From Rhizobium vallis (GTDB lineage: Bacteria > Pseudomonadota > Alphaproteobacteria > Rhizobiales > Rhizobiaceae): DNA of 64,000 bases. The stretch spans positions 124,001 to 188,000 of the forward strand of contig NZ_ML133689.1 in the NCBI RefSeq assembly GCF_003985155.1, read 5' to 3'. Under the pieces are notes generated by a model. The model made no database searches, was not told where the DNA came from, and saw only the letters and a list, made by a program, of their open reading frames with translations. The position numbers and the translations under genes are program-made. Position 1 is the first letter of the stretch, and the number at the start of each line of letters is the position of its first letter. This document shows positions 54,193 through 63,423 of the stretch, piece after piece.

Positions 54193-54869
54193 GCATTTGC
54201 CTCCAGCATGCCGCCATAACGCGCGAAGCGCCGTTCCAGCCGCACCTGCAGCTGCGAGAGGACGGAGCTGAGGACGAGATAGATCAGCGCCGCCTCGATA
54301 TAAAGGATCAGTGGCTCATAAGTGGTGGCGACGATGCGCTGCGCCGCCTGGAAAAGCTCCGGCACGGTGATGGCGGCTGCAAGCGATGTATCCTTCACAA
54401 GCGAGATGAAGGTGTTCGACAGTGGCGGCACGGCGACGCGGGCGGCCTGCGGCAGGATGGTGCGGCTCATCGCCTGACGCCAGCTCATGCCGATCGAATA
54501 GGCGGCCTCCCACTGACCCTTGGGCACGGAGGAAATGACGGCGCGGATGATCTCGGAGCTGTAGGCGCCAATATTCAAGGTAAAGCCGATCAAGGCGGCG
54601 GGAAAGGCGTCGAGCAGGATGCCGAGGCTCGGCAGGCCGTAGAAGATGACAAAGAGCTGGACGAGCAGCGGTGTGCCGCGGATGACCCAGACATAGGAGC
54701 GCGCGATGGCAGCGACAGGCGCCGGCCCGAAGAGCCGAGCGATCGCGGTGGCGAGCCCGAGAGCCAAGCCGAAGATAAAGGACAGCAGGGTGAGGGGGAT
54801 CGTGAAGATCAATCCCGCCCAGAGGAGCGAGGGAAGCGATTCCACCATCAGTTGGAGCCAGTGCGCCAA
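54189..54869 (-). CDS. Polar amino-acid ABC transporter permease
   Basis: This permease of about 226 residues has five membrane spans. The HisM/GlnP signature is GLALGLATAIARLFGPAPVAAIARSYVWVIRGTPLLVQLFVIFYGLPSLGI. The EAA loop is GQWEAAYSIGMSWRQAMSRTILPQAARVAVPP (about residues 135-166). The TTG at 54869 with GAGAGGGAA upstream is the best start; an ATG at 54848 is the alternative. It overlaps the ATPase gene by four bases but is separated from the binding-protein gene by a 200-base spacer holding a large inverted repeat. Confidence 0.92.
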   Translation of the reverse strand: MAHWLQLMVESLPSLLWAGLIFTIPLTLLSFIFGLALGLATAIARLFGPAPVAAIARSYVWVIRGTPLLVQLFVIFYGLPSLGILLDAFPAALIGFTLNIGAYSSEIIRAVISSVPKGQWEAAYSIGMSWRQAMSRTILPQAARVAVPPLSNTFISLVKDTSLAAAITVPELFQAAQRIVATTYEPLILYIEAALIYLVLSSVLSQLQVRLERRFARYGGMLEANA

Positions 54870-54909
54870 GGGAGTTCCCTCTCGTGGGTTGGTACGTTGA
54901 AGTGGAATA

Positions 54910-55062
54910 CCCCTCCCCAACCCCTCCCCACAAGGGGGAGGGACTTATCGGAGGCCCGGGCGTACCAAATAGCGACCGTACTGTTAGCTGAAAGGCTGTT
55001 TTGAAATAAGAACAGCGCGGCATCGAAGCCCCTCCCCCTTGTGGGGAGGGGTTGGGGAGGGG
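54910..55062. repeat. Perfect 33-bp inverted repeat pair with 87-bp centre
   Basis: The left arm (54910-54942) begins CCCCTCCCCAACCCCTCCCC. Its exact complement forms the right arm (55030-55062), ending GGGGTTGGGGAGGGG. Each arm also contains its own internal dyad (CCCCTCCC with GGGGGAGGG). The pair sits between the binding-protein and permease genes. It looks like a small non-autonomous mobile or repeat element, and if transcribed it would fold into a very stable hairpin. Confidence 0.8.
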
Positions 55063-55068
55063 TTTAAC

Positions 55069-55842
55069 TTACTTCGAAACGTCCTGACCAAAATACTTGT
55101 CGGCGATCTTCTTGTAAGTGCCGTCGGCCTTGATGTCGGCGAGCGCCTTGTTGATCGCTTCAAGCAGCTCCGGCTCGCTCTTGCGGATGATGACGCCGGA
55201 GTAATCAGCATTTTCCTGCTCGGCGACGATCTTCACCGGCGCGTCCGGCTTGTGCTTCTTGAAATCGAGGAAGGAAAGGCTGTCGTTGATCGTGGCGTCG
55301 GCGCGCTTGGTCAGCACGAGCTGGATCGACTGGTCGAAGCCATCGGTGCCGACGAGTTCGGCGCCGGCTTCGGTTGCGAGCTTGCCGAAGTTGCTGGTCA
55401 ACGACTGGGCGGCCTTCTTGCCCTTCAGATCGGCGAAGGTCTTGATGCTGTCGTCGCCGTCGCGGGCGATCAGCACGGCCTTGGAAGCGATATAGGGTTC
55501 AGAGAAATCATATTTCTGCTTGCGCGCCTCGGTGATACCGACCTGGTTGATGACGGTGTCGTAGCGCTTGGCGTCGAGGCCGGCGATCAGGCCATCCCAC
55601 TTGCCTTCGACGAACTCGGCCTTGACGCCGAGCTTGGCGGCGATAGCTTGGCCGATCTCGACGTCAAAGCCGACGAGCTTGCCGCTTTCGTCATGATAGG
55701 TGAAAGGCGCATAGGTGCCTTCGGTGCCGATCTTGAAGACGCCGACCGATTTGATGGCGGCGAGGTTTTCGCCGGCATGGGCGGGCAAGAGGGCGGCAGC
55801 CTGAATGAGAGCGGCGGCGGCAACGGTTTTCAACCAATTCAT
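55069..55842 (-). CDS. Polar amino-acid ABC transporter substrate-binding protein
   Basis: The 257-residue protein has a signal peptide (MNWLKTVAAAALIQAAALLPAHAG, cleaved at about residue 23) and an SBP_bac_3 fold. KIGTEGTYAPFTYHDESGKLVGFDVEIGQAIAAKLGVK is the classic N-terminal lobe, WDGLIAGLDAKRYDTVINQVGITEARKQ the second signature. It is closest in pattern to cystine/glutamine-type binding proteins (FliY/TcyA), so cystine or a polar amino acid is the likely ligand; I cannot choose. It is the first gene of the operon, and its stop codon lies seven bases from a large inverted repeat. Confidence 0.92.
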   Translation of the reverse strand: MNWLKTVAAAALIQAAALLPAHAGENLAAIKSVGVFKIGTEGTYAPFTYHDESGKLVGFDVEIGQAIAAKLGVKAEFVEGKWDGLIAGLDAKRYDTVINQVGITEARKQKYDFSEPYIASKAVLIARDGDDSIKTFADLKGKKAAQSLTSNFGKLATEAGAELVGTDGFDQSIQLVLTKRADATINDSLSFLDFKKHKPDAPVKIVAEQENADYSGVIIRKSEPELLEAINKALADIKADGTYKKIADKYFGQDVSK

Positions 55843-55993
55843 TTTCTATCCATCCTTGGGAGGTTGTCATCGGATGAGCGATACTTTGCAGAAAACTAGG
55901 GCGCCGGAAGCGTAGAAAACTGCGAATAAAACCAGCAACTGCGAATATTTTTCTCAAATGGCTGCTTGAACGACGAATCCGATAAAAAAGGCA

Positions 55994-56863
55994 TCACGCT
56001 GTGATGCGACGGCGCAGCCTTTCGCTGACGACGATGATCAATCCGGCGCCGAGGATCAAAGCAGCGCCGACAACCACGTTGGGGGTGGGGATATCGGCCC
56101 AGATGAGATAACCGAGCAGGAAGGCCCAGACGAGAGAGCTATATTCGAATGGCGCAAGCACGGAGACGGGCGCCTGACGCATGCCCTCGAAAAGGGCGAA
56201 CTGGGCGCAGCCGGCAACGACGCCGGTGGCGATCAGAAGGGCAAGCTGCGTCATATCGGGGGTCTGCCAAGTGTAGAGGACGGCAATGCCGGTCATACCG
56301 AGAAAAAAGACATTGGAAACGGTGAGCTGAATAATGGTCTTCCCATGCAGCGAGGTCTTGCGCAGCAGCACCATGGCTGAGGCCCAGAGGACGGCGGCCT
56401 GCAGCGCCAGATAAACCGGCCAGGAAATCTTGAGGCCGACCGGATTGCAGGCGATCAGGACGCCGACGAAACCAACGCCGACGGCCAGCCAGCGTGCCGG
56501 CGTAACCTCCTCCTTCAGGACGAACCAGGCGAGCGCGGTGCCGACGACAGGTGCGGCGTAATAGAGCGTCGTAACTTCGGCGAGCTGCAGGCGGCTTGCG
56601 GCGGAATAATAGGAAAGCCAGGCGCAGAGAAGAAGGATGCTGCGGGCGATCATCGGCTTGATGATCGGCGATGTCATTGCCTGATGAACGACCTTGCCGC
56701 GGCCATAGGCGAGGCAACCGACGAAGATCGTGAGACTGCGGAAAAATAGGATCTGCCAGACGGGAATGCTTGAAGTCAGGATCTTGATGATCGCGTCATG
56801 GAAGGTGAACGCCATATAGGCGACTGTCGTGAGCAGGATGCCCAGGCTTGTGGAGTTTTTCAC
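55994..56863 (-). CDS. EamA/DMT-type transporter
   Basis: This protein of about 289 residues has ten hydrophobic segments in two EamA repeats (first repeat starting LGILLTTVAYMAFTFHDAIIKIL; second starting VLWASAMVLLR), the layout of drug/metabolite exporters. The N-terminal half ends with YYAAPVVGTALAWFVLKEEVTPARW, the usual EamA junction. The substrate is unknown; relatives export amino acids or metabolites. The GTG at 56863 is a guess: the frame is open to 56944, and a GGAGG at about 56925 could serve an unusual start nearer the longer form. It is divergent from a DeoR-type regulator. Confidence 0.85.
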   Translation of the reverse strand: MKNSTSLGILLTTVAYMAFTFHDAIIKILTSSIPVWQILFFRSLTIFVGCLAYGRGKVVHQAMTSPIIKPMIARSILLLCAWLSYYSAASRLQLAEVTTLYYAAPVVGTALAWFVLKEEVTPARWLAVGVGFVGVLIACNPVGLKISWPVYLALQAAVLWASAMVLLRKTSLHGKTIIQLTVSNVFFLGMTGIAVLYTWQTPDMTQLALLIATGVVAGCAQFALFEGMRQAPVSVLAPFEYSSLVWAFLLGYLIWADIPTPNVVVGAALILGAGLIIVVSERLRRRITA

Positions 56864-57074
56864 GGGGAGAACGCACCAGGTGGCGGATATGCCGGTGGGA
56901 ATCGGGAATAACCAATCGATATTCCCGCCTCCTGGACCGGTCAATAGGGCATATTCGCTCCAACCGTGAGCTTTGTTTCAGGATGTCAGAAAACGTGTGA
57001 TCGTGCATGTTGCCTGCACGGTCGTAAGCGTTTATGCACGTTCTCGGTATTTCAGATATTAACCCGGTAGGAAC

Positions 57075-57851
57075 ATGCAGGATTTTCTGTTGCGAGAGCG
57101 CCAAGGGGTGATTTCCGAGAGGCTGCGGCTGAACGGCCGTGTGCTGGCGGCGGAACTTGCGCTCGAATTCGGCGTCTCCGAGGATACGGTGCGGCGCGAC
57201 CTGCGTGAAATGGCGGCTGCGGGGCTCTGTGAGCGGGTCTATGGCGGCGCGCTGCCGGTTTCGCCGGCGCATGGAAGCCTGACGCAGCGCGTGGGCTTTG
57301 CCGCCGACCGCAAACAGGCGCTGGCGCGTGCTGCGGCAAAGCAGATCGCCGCAGGTTCGTGCGTGTTCTTTGATGCCGGCAGCACCAATCTGGCGATTGC
57401 CAATGCTTTGCCGGCCGAGCTTGAACTGACGGCCGCGACCAATGCGCCGGCGATTGCCGCCGCGCTCATCGACAAGCCTGCCGTCAACGTCATCGTGATC
57501 GGCGGAATGGTGGACCGGCAGACGGGCGGTTCGCTCGGCGCCAAGGCCTTGCGGGATATGGAGCAGATTTCGCCCGATCTCTGCATTCTCGGCGCCTGCG
57601 GCGTCGATCTCGAGGCCGGCATCACCGTGTTCGGCTTCGAGGATGCGGAACTCAAGCGATTTGCCACATCACGAAGCAAGAGGGTGTTGGTGGCTGCAAC
57701 CTCGGAGAAATTCGGCACGGCTGCCCCTCATAGCATCCTGCCGGTTTCCCATTGCGAATGCCTGGTCGTCGAGCACGATGCCGATCCGGCCATTCTCGAC
57801 CGCTACCGCGAGCGCGGATGCAGGACTGTTATCGCCGAGAAAATGAACTGA
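57075..57851 (+). CDS. DeoR-family transcriptional regulator
   Basis: The 258-residue protein has an N-terminal DeoR helix-turn-helix (RERQGVISERLRLNGRVLAAELALEFGVSEDTVRRDLREM, then CERVYGGAL) and a DeoRC effector domain (about residues 75-235) with VFFDAGSTNLAIANAL and CILGACGVDLEAGITVFGFEDAELKR. DeoRC domains usually bind a phosphorylated sugar. GGTAGGA precedes the ATG. The MFS gene begins 65 bases downstream on the same strand and is its likeliest target, forming a regulator-transporter pair. Confidence 0.9.
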   Translation: MQDFLLRERQGVISERLRLNGRVLAAELALEFGVSEDTVRRDLREMAAAGLCERVYGGALPVSPAHGSLTQRVGFAADRKQALARAAAKQIAAGSCVFFDAGSTNLAIANALPAELELTAATNAPAIAAALIDKPAVNVIVIGGMVDRQTGGSLGAKALRDMEQISPDLCILGACGVDLEAGITVFGFEDAELKRFATSRSKRVLVAATSEKFGTAAPHSILPVSHCECLVVEHDADPAILDRYRERGCRTVIAEKMN

Positions 57852-57916
57852 GGCGTCACCATAGAGTTTAGGGAAACCGGGCGCGAGCAAGCCCGGCAAT
57901 GAGGAAAGACCGGAAA

Positions 57917-59107
57917 ATGGATAGTCATGTGAGTGCGCCGGGGGTCCGGAGCGGCTTCGTTACCAAAAGCAGGGCGGCGGTTTCCCTGCTCTTTCTGATG
58001 AATGGCTTTGTCGTCGGCTGCTGGGCCCCGAAGATCCCGGACTTTGCCGAGCGTCTGGCGCTGAGCAAGTTCGAGTTGGGGCTGATGATCCTCGTCTTCG
58101 GCGTCGGCTCGCTGGTCATGATGCCGATCGCCGGCGCGCAGATCGCCAAGCATGGCTCGCGTATCGTCGTTCAGGTCCTGGCTGTCTGCGTGCTGCCGCT
58201 GCTGCTGACATTGACGCTCGCGCCAAATGTGATCACTGGGGCAATCTCGCTCTTCCTGTTCGGCGGCTTCATCGGCGCAATGGATGTGGCGATGAATGCC
58301 AATGCCGTTTCGGTCGAGAAATCGATGCGCCGCGCCATCATGTCGTCCTGCCATGCTTTCTGGAGCCTTGGCGGCCTGATCGGCTCGGGCCTCGGCGGCA
58401 TCGTGATTTCGAAGCTCGGCATTCTCGGCCATGCGCAACTGGCGACGGTGCTGGCGGCGATCTTCCTGGCCGTCGCCTGGCCGATGATCCTTGCCGATCC
58501 GCCGCATCCCGACACCAAGAAGGAAAAGACAAGACTGCCGATGGTGCCGCTGCCATGGCTGCTCGGTTTGATGGCCCTGTTCTCCATGGTGCCTGAGGGG
58601 GCGGTTCTGGACTGGGGTGCGCTCTATCTCCGCCAGGAAATGGATGCGTCCGTGGCGCTTTCCGGCCTTGGTTTCGCAGCCTTTTCGGCGACGATGGCAA
58701 TCATGCGCTTTGCCGGCGACCTGGTGCGAGATCGTCTCGGCGGCGTCAAAACGCTGCGGATCTGCACTTTGTTCGCCATCGTCGGCATGCTGCTTGCAGG
58801 CTTGGCGCCCGATGCCGAGATCGCCATTCTGGGCTTTGCCTTTTGCGGTATCGGCATTTCCAACATGGTGCCGATCGCTTTCTCGGCGGCGGGCAATATT
58901 CCCGGCCTCAAGCCCGGCATCGGCATTTCGGTCGTCACGACCATGGGCTATTCCGGCATGCTGGTTGCTCCGTCCCTGATCGGCTTCGTCGCCGAGCATG
59001 TCGGCTTTGCCGCGGTCTTCATGGCGCTGCCGGCGCTGCTCATCGTGGTTCTGGCGTTTTCCAAGCTGGCCCACTATGCCGACGGGGTCTCCGGAGGCGG
59101 CCACTAA
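57917..59107 (+). CDS. MFS transporter (YbjJ-like)
   Basis: This protein of about 396 residues has twelve membrane spans. FLMNGFVVGCWAPKIPDFAERLALSKFELGLMILVFGVGSLVMMP resembles the E. coli YbjJ-type major facilitator subgroup. The conserved loop GAMDVAMNANAVSVEKSMRRAIMSSCHAFWSLGGLIGSGLG is also typical. Substrate unknown; the DeoR neighbour suggests a sugar or sugar derivative. I prefer the ATG at 57917, which lies about ten bases after GAGGAAAG, over the ATG at 57899, which has no ribosome site. Confidence 0.88.
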   Translation: MDSHVSAPGVRSGFVTKSRAAVSLLFLMNGFVVGCWAPKIPDFAERLALSKFELGLMILVFGVGSLVMMPIAGAQIAKHGSRIVVQVLAVCVLPLLLTLTLAPNVITGAISLFLFGGFIGAMDVAMNANAVSVEKSMRRAIMSSCHAFWSLGGLIGSGLGGIVISKLGILGHAQLATVLAAIFLAVAWPMILADPPHPDTKKEKTRLPMVPLPWLLGLMALFSMVPEGAVLDWGALYLRQEMDASVALSGLGFAAFSATMAIMRFAGDLVRDRLGGVKTLRICTLFAIVGMLLAGLAPDAEIAILGFAFCGIGISNMVPIAFSAAGNIPGLKPGIGISVVTTMGYSGMLVAPSLIGFVAEHVGFAAVFMALPALLIVVLAFSKLAHYADGVSGGGH

Positions 59108-59203
59108 GCCGCCTCCCAACAAAAGTGATATCAGGGGCGGTTGACAAGAAAGCGGCCATGATCCACCTGAAAGGCACTGTTTTTAGGGGTGAAAAAGCAC
59201 TTC

Positions 59204-60454
59204 ATGTTGTCAGCCGCCGATTTTGATCCGAAACCGCGCCGCGCTTCCGTTGCCGTCGATGTCGGCGGCGTCATTGTCGGCGGTGGCGCGCCGATCGTCG
59301 TGCAGTCCATGACGAATACGGATACGGCCGATATCGATTCGACCGTTGCGCAGGTCGCGGCCCTCCATCGGGCGGGTTCCGAGCTGGTGCGCATTACCGT
59401 CGACCGCGACGAAAGTGCCGCCGCCGTGCCGAAGATCCGCGAGCGGCTGCTGCGGCTCGGCATGGACGTGCCGCTGATCGGCGACTTTCACTACATCGGC
59501 CACAAGCTGCTGGCCGACCATCCGGCTTGCGCCGAGGCTCTGGCGAAATACCGCATCAATCCCGGCAATGTCGGCTTCAAGGACAAGAAGGACAAGCAGT
59601 TCGCCGAGATCATCGAGATGGCGATCCGCTATGACAAACCGGTGCGCATCGGCGTCAACTGGGGCTCGCTCGATCAGGATCTGCTGACGGCGCTGATGGA
59701 CCAGAATGCCGAAGCCGGCTCGCCGCTTTCGGCCAGGCAGGTGACGCGCGAGGCGATCGTGCAGTCCGCGCTGCTGTCGGCAGCCCTTGCCGAGGAGATC
59801 GGCCTGCCGCGCAATCGCATCATTCTGTCGGCCAAGGTCAGCCAGGTGCAGGACCTGATCGCCGTCAATTCCATGCTGGCCGATCGTTCCAACCATGCGC
59901 TGCATCTTGGCCTCACCGAGGCCGGTATGGGCACCAAGGGCATCGTCGCCTCGTCGGCGGCGATGGGCTTCGTGCTGCAGCACGGCATCGGCGATACGAT
60001 CCGCGTGTCGCTGACGCCGGAGCCGAATGGCGACCGCACGCGTGAAGTCCAGGTGGCGCAGGAAATCCTGCAGGTCATGGGCTTCCGCCAGTTCGTGCCT
60101 GTCGTTGCCGCCTGTCCGGGCTGCGGGCGCACGACCTCAACAGTGTTCCAGGAGCTTGCGCAGAACATCCAGAACGACATCCGCAAGAACATGCCGGTCT
60201 GGCGCGAGAAATATCCCGGCGTCGAGGCTCTGAACGTCGCCGTCATGGGCTGCATCGTCAATGGGCCGGGCGAAAGCAAACATGCCGATATCGGTATTTC
60301 GCTTCCCGGCACCGGTGAGACGCCGGCCGCACCCGTTTTCATCGATGGCAAGAAAGCGCTGACGCTGCGTGGCCCGAATATCGCTTCCGATTTCGAGGCG
60401 CTTGTCGTCGATTATATCGAGAAGCGTTTCGGCCAGAAGACGGCGGCGGAATGA
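59204..60454 (+). CDS. ispG: 4-hydroxy-3-methylbut-2-enyl diphosphate synthase (flavodoxin) IspG/GcpE
   Basis: IspG converts methylerythritol cyclodiphosphate to HMBPP in the MEP isoprenoid pathway with a [4Fe-4S] cluster. The 416-residue protein has [27 protein letters not shown], the TIM-barrel [10 protein letters not shown], and the cluster cysteines in [17 protein letters not shown] and [20 protein letters not shown]. The length is that of proteobacterial two-domain IspG. The ATG at 59204 gives a family-like start ([13 protein letters not shown]); a GTG at 59189 is possible. hisC follows 16 bases later, and ispA, in the same isoprenoid pathway, lies just beyond. Confidence 0.97.
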   Translation: MLSAADFDPKPRRASVAVDVGGVIVGGGAPIVVQSMTNTDTADIDSTVAQVAALHRAGSELVRITVDRDESAAAVPKIRERLLRLGMDVPLIGDFHYIGHKLLADHPACAEALAKYRINPGNVGFKDKKDKQFAEIIEMAIRYDKPVRIGVNWGSLDQDLLTALMDQNAEAGSPLSARQVTREAIVQSALLSAALAEEIGLPRNRIILSAKVSQVQDLIAVNSMLADRSNHALHLGLTEAGMGTKGIVASSAAMGFVLQHGIGDTIRVSLTPEPNGDRTREVQVAQEILQVMGFRQFVPVVAACPGCGRTTSTVFQELAQNIQNDIRKNMPVWREKYPGVEALNVAVMGCIVNGPGESKHADIGISLPGTGETPAAPVFIDGKKALTLRGPNIASDFEALVVDYIEKRFGQKTAAE

Positions 60455-60470
60455 AGGACCGCGAATCCGA

Positions 60471-61532
60471 ATGAGCCGATACTGGTCTGATATCGTCAGC
60501 ACGCTTCGGCCTTATGTCGCGGGAGAGCAGCCGCGCATCCCTGGCCTGGTCAAGCTCAATACCAACGAGAATCCCTATGGGCCATCGCCGAAGGCGCTCG
60601 AGGCTATCGGCCAAGCTGCCGACGATCGTCTGCGGCTTTATCCCGACCCCGCCGCCACCGAGTTGCGCGAAGCGATCGCAGCCCGCTTCGGCCTGACGGC
60701 GGAAGAAGTGTTCGTCGGCAATGGCTCCGACGAGGTTCTCGCCCATACGTTCCAGGCGCTGCTGAAACACGATCTGCCGCTGCTCTATCCCGACGTGACC
60801 TATAGCTTCTATCCGACCTATAGCCTGCTATATGGTATCGAGGCGGTCGAGATACCGGTCGACGACAAGTTCCAGATCCGGCTCGCGGATTATGACAGGC
60901 CATGCGGCGCGATCATCATTCCCAATCCGAATGCGCCGACCGGCATCGGTCTGCCGCTGGCCGGGATCGAGGCGCTCCTTGCCGCCCATCCGGATGCCGT
61001 CGTCGTGGTAGACGAGGCCTATGTCGATTTCGGCGGTGAAAGCGCCGTGCCGCTGATTTCCGCCCATCCCAATCTGCTTGTTATCCAGACCTTGTCCAAG
61101 TCTCGTTCCTTCGCAGGTCTGCGTGTCGGCTTTGCGCTGGGACACCGGGATCTGATCGAGGCGCTGGTGCGCGTCAAGGACAGCTTCAATTCCTATCCGC
61201 TGGATTGTCTGGCGCAGCTTGCGGCAACGGCGGCGATCAAGGACGATGCATGGTTCGACGCGTGCCGGGGGAAAATCATCGCCACCCGGGAAAGTCTCGT
61301 TCGAGAGCTCCAAGCGCTGGATTTCGAGGTGCTGCCGTCGCAAGCGAATTTCGTTTTCGCAAGGCACCAAAGCCAGCCCGGCGCTGCACTTCAAGCCGCT
61401 CTGCGGGAGCGTCACGTGCTCGTCCGGCAATTCGCCAAGCCGCGTATCTCGGACTTCCTGCGCATCAGCATCGGCACGGACGAGGAATGCACCCGACTGA
61501 TATCCGCTCTCAAGGAAATACTGCCAGCCTGA
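60471..61532 (+). CDS. hisC: Histidinol-phosphate aminotransferase
   Basis: This 353-residue PLP enzyme converts imidazole acetol phosphate and glutamate to histidinol phosphate in histidine synthesis. [21 protein letters not shown] is the HisC N-terminal signature, followed by [15 protein letters not shown], the PNPNAPTG loop, [14 protein letters not shown], and the PLP Lys in [19 protein letters not shown] (about residue 212). Some HisC homologues also act on aromatic amino acids. No other his genes are near. It follows ispG by 16 bases and converges on ispA with a nine-base gap. Confidence 0.93.
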   Translation: MSRYWSDIVSTLRPYVAGEQPRIPGLVKLNTNENPYGPSPKALEAIGQAADDRLRLYPDPAATELREAIAARFGLTAEEVFVGNGSDEVLAHTFQALLKHDLPLLYPDVTYSFYPTYSLLYGIEAVEIPVDDKFQIRLADYDRPCGAIIIPNPNAPTGIGLPLAGIEALLAAHPDAVVVVDEAYVDFGGESAVPLISAHPNLLVIQTLSKSRSFAGLRVGFALGHRDLIEALVRVKDSFNSYPLDCLAQLAATAAIKDDAWFDACRGKIIATRESLVRELQALDFEVLPSQANFVFARHQSQPGAALQAALRERHVLVRQFAKPRISDFLRISIGTDEECTRLISALKEILPA

Positions 61533-61541
61533 CTCGTCGGC

Positions 61542-62456
61542 TCAGCTCTTCCGGTCGGCGATGAAATGCGCCGCCGCGGTCAGGATCGAGGCGCGGGCGC
61601 CGTAGGGGGCAAGCAACGCTTCGGCGTCACGGACATGCTGGCGAAGCTCGGTTTCGGCCCATTCCATGCCGTGGAGCGCAACGAGAGTTCCCTTGCCGCG
61701 GCCCGCATCCTTACCGGTCGCCTTGCCCATGGTCTCGGCGTCCGAGGTCAGGTCGAGAATGTCGTCGGCGAGCTGGAAGGCGAGGCCGATCTTTTCGCCG
61801 AAGGCGCGCAGACGGCGGCGATCCTCGGGCGGGCTACCCGCGATGATGGCGCCGGCCTCGCAGGCAAAGCGGATCAGCGCGCCGGTTTTCATCGCCTGCA
61901 GGCGGATGATGCCAGCCTCGTCGGGGGCCTGTCTTTCGGCGGCGAGATCGAGCGCCTGGCCGCCGGCCATGCCGCCGAGGCCGGCGGCGCGGGCAAGGGC
62001 CAGCACCAGCGAGGCCTTGTCCGTGTCGGGAAGGGCCGTCTCCGGTGCGGCGATGATGTCGAAGGCATAGGTCAGCAGGCTGTCGCCTGCGAGGATCGCG
62101 GTGGCTTCGTCGAACCTGATGTGGACCGTCGGTTTGCCGCGGCGCAGGTCGTCATCGTCCATGGCCGGCAGGTCGTCATGCACGAGGGAATAGCAGTGGA
62201 CGCATTCAAGAGCGGCGCCGACGCGAAGTGCCGCCTGCTCGGGGCCGCCGAGAAGGGCCGCACTTTCGGCGACCAGGAACGGGCGCAGCCGCTTGCCGCC
62301 GTTCAACACGGCATAGTGCATGGCGCTGCGCAGGGTCTCGGGCCGGGCGATTTCATCGGAAAGGGCGCCCGGTGAAAGCAATGCTTCAAGCAGCGCCTCG
62401 ATCTCGCGGGCGTTGTTCTTCAGCCTCGTTTCGAAAGTATCCCGGTTCGCGTCCAT
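61542..62456 (-). CDS. ispA: Farnesyl/geranylgeranyl diphosphate synthase (IspA-like)
   Basis: This 304-residue short-chain trans-prenyl transferase joins isopentenyl diphosphate to allylic diphosphates. It has both aspartate-rich motifs: HDDLPAMDDDDLRRGKPTVH (first, about residues 92-111) and FQLADDILDLTSD (second, about 232-244), plus GGKRLRPFL near the start. The two residues inserted in the first motif (DDLPAMDDDD) are typical of type II bacterial FPP synthases. The ATG at 62456 begins MDANRDTFETRL; the upstream frame is not conserved-looking. It provides precursors for undecaprenyl phosphate, quinones and hopanoids. It is divergent from mtgA. Confidence 0.93.
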   Translation of the reverse strand: MDANRDTFETRLKNNAREIEALLEALLSPGALSDEIARPETLRSAMHYAVLNGGKRLRPFLVAESAALLGGPEQAALRVGAALECVHCYSLVHDDLPAMDDDDLRRGKPTVHIRFDEATAILAGDSLLTYAFDIIAAPETALPDTDKASLVLALARAAGLGGMAGGQALDLAAERQAPDEAGIIRLQAMKTGALIRFACEAGAIIAGSPPEDRRRLRAFGEKIGLAFQLADDILDLTSDAETMGKATGKDAGRGKGTLVALHGMEWAETELRQHVRDAEALLAPYGARASILTAAAHFIADRKS

Positions 62457-62590
62457 GGGCGCTGTTTGGCATGGGGCACGGGGCCTTGCAACGGAATTGT
62501 CGATGACTGCCGCAAGATTTCCCATGTGCTCTGGCATAAGCGCCGCGCAGGCGTTATGAGAACGACAGGAGCGAAATCGGGCTGGGGACA

Positions 62591-63328
62591 TTGGATATAG
62601 CGCCGGAGAGTGACGAGATCGTCGAGACGACGGCCCATCGGCAATGGTTCGGAGACCGCCGTGTATTGAAACGCATCGTTCTTGCCGTGCTGGGGCTACT
62701 GATCCTTCCTTACGCGCTAATCTTTTTCTATGTGCTGCCCTTCATTCACCCTGTCTCGACGCTGATGCTGCGCGATCTGGTGCTGCTGCGCGGCTATGAC
62801 CGCAGATGGGTGTCGCTGGACGAGATAGCCCCGGTTCTGGTGCAGTCGGTGATGATGTCCGAGGACGGGCAATATTGTTTCCACGGCGGCGTCGATTGGG
62901 CCGAGATGCGCATGCTGGTCGAGGACACGCTGAGGGGCCAGGCGACGCGCGGCGGCAGCACCATCCCCATGCAGACGGCGAAGAACCTCTTCCTCTGGAA
63001 CAGCCGCTCCTTCGTGCGCAAGGCGCTGGAGCTGCCGCTCGCGGTCAGTACGGACTTCGTGCTGTCGAAACGGCGGCTGATGGAAATCTATCTCAATATC
63101 GCCGAATGGGGGCCCGGCATCTACGGCGTCGAGGCGGCGGCCCAGTATCATTTCAAGGTGCCGGCCTCGAAGCTGACGCGGCGGCAGGCGTCACTGCTTG
63201 CCGTGTCGCTGCCGAACCCCTTCGATCGCAATGCCGGCAAGCCCGGCCGCAGGCTCAGGACACTCGCCTCCGTCATCGAGCGCCGGGCGCAGGGTTCGGG
63301 CGATTACATCAAATGCATCTATAAGTGA
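62591..63328 (+). CDS. mtgA: Monofunctional biosynthetic peptidoglycan transglycosylase
   Basis: MtgA polymerises lipid II into glycan strands. The 245-residue protein has one N-terminal membrane anchor (about residues 26-50, [23 protein letters not shown]) and a GT51 domain with the catalytic Glu in [17 protein letters not shown] (about residue 94), then [46 protein letters not shown] and LAVSLPNP. There is no transpeptidase domain, which separates it from class A PBPs. The start is a TTG at 62591 with CTGGGGAC just upstream. It is divergent from ispA, whose product feeds the same lipid II pathway. Confidence 0.95.
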   Translation: MDIAPESDEIVETTAHRQWFGDRRVLKRIVLAVLGLLILPYALIFFYVLPFIHPVSTLMLRDLVLLRGYDRRWVSLDEIAPVLVQSVMMSEDGQYCFHGGVDWAEMRMLVEDTLRGQATRGGSTIPMQTAKNLFLWNSRSFVRKALELPLAVSTDFVLSKRRLMEIYLNIAEWGPGIYGVEAAAQYHFKVPASKLTRRQASLLAVSLPNPFDRNAGKPGRRLRTLASVIERRAQGSGDYIKCIYK

Positions 63329-63423
63329 GATCAGAACTTGTCGCTGGAAGGGCCGAGCGTCATCTGACATTCTTAGTTCTGCCATATGGGCGAGCGCAGT
63401 CCCACCAGAACCCCTGAGTCGCC

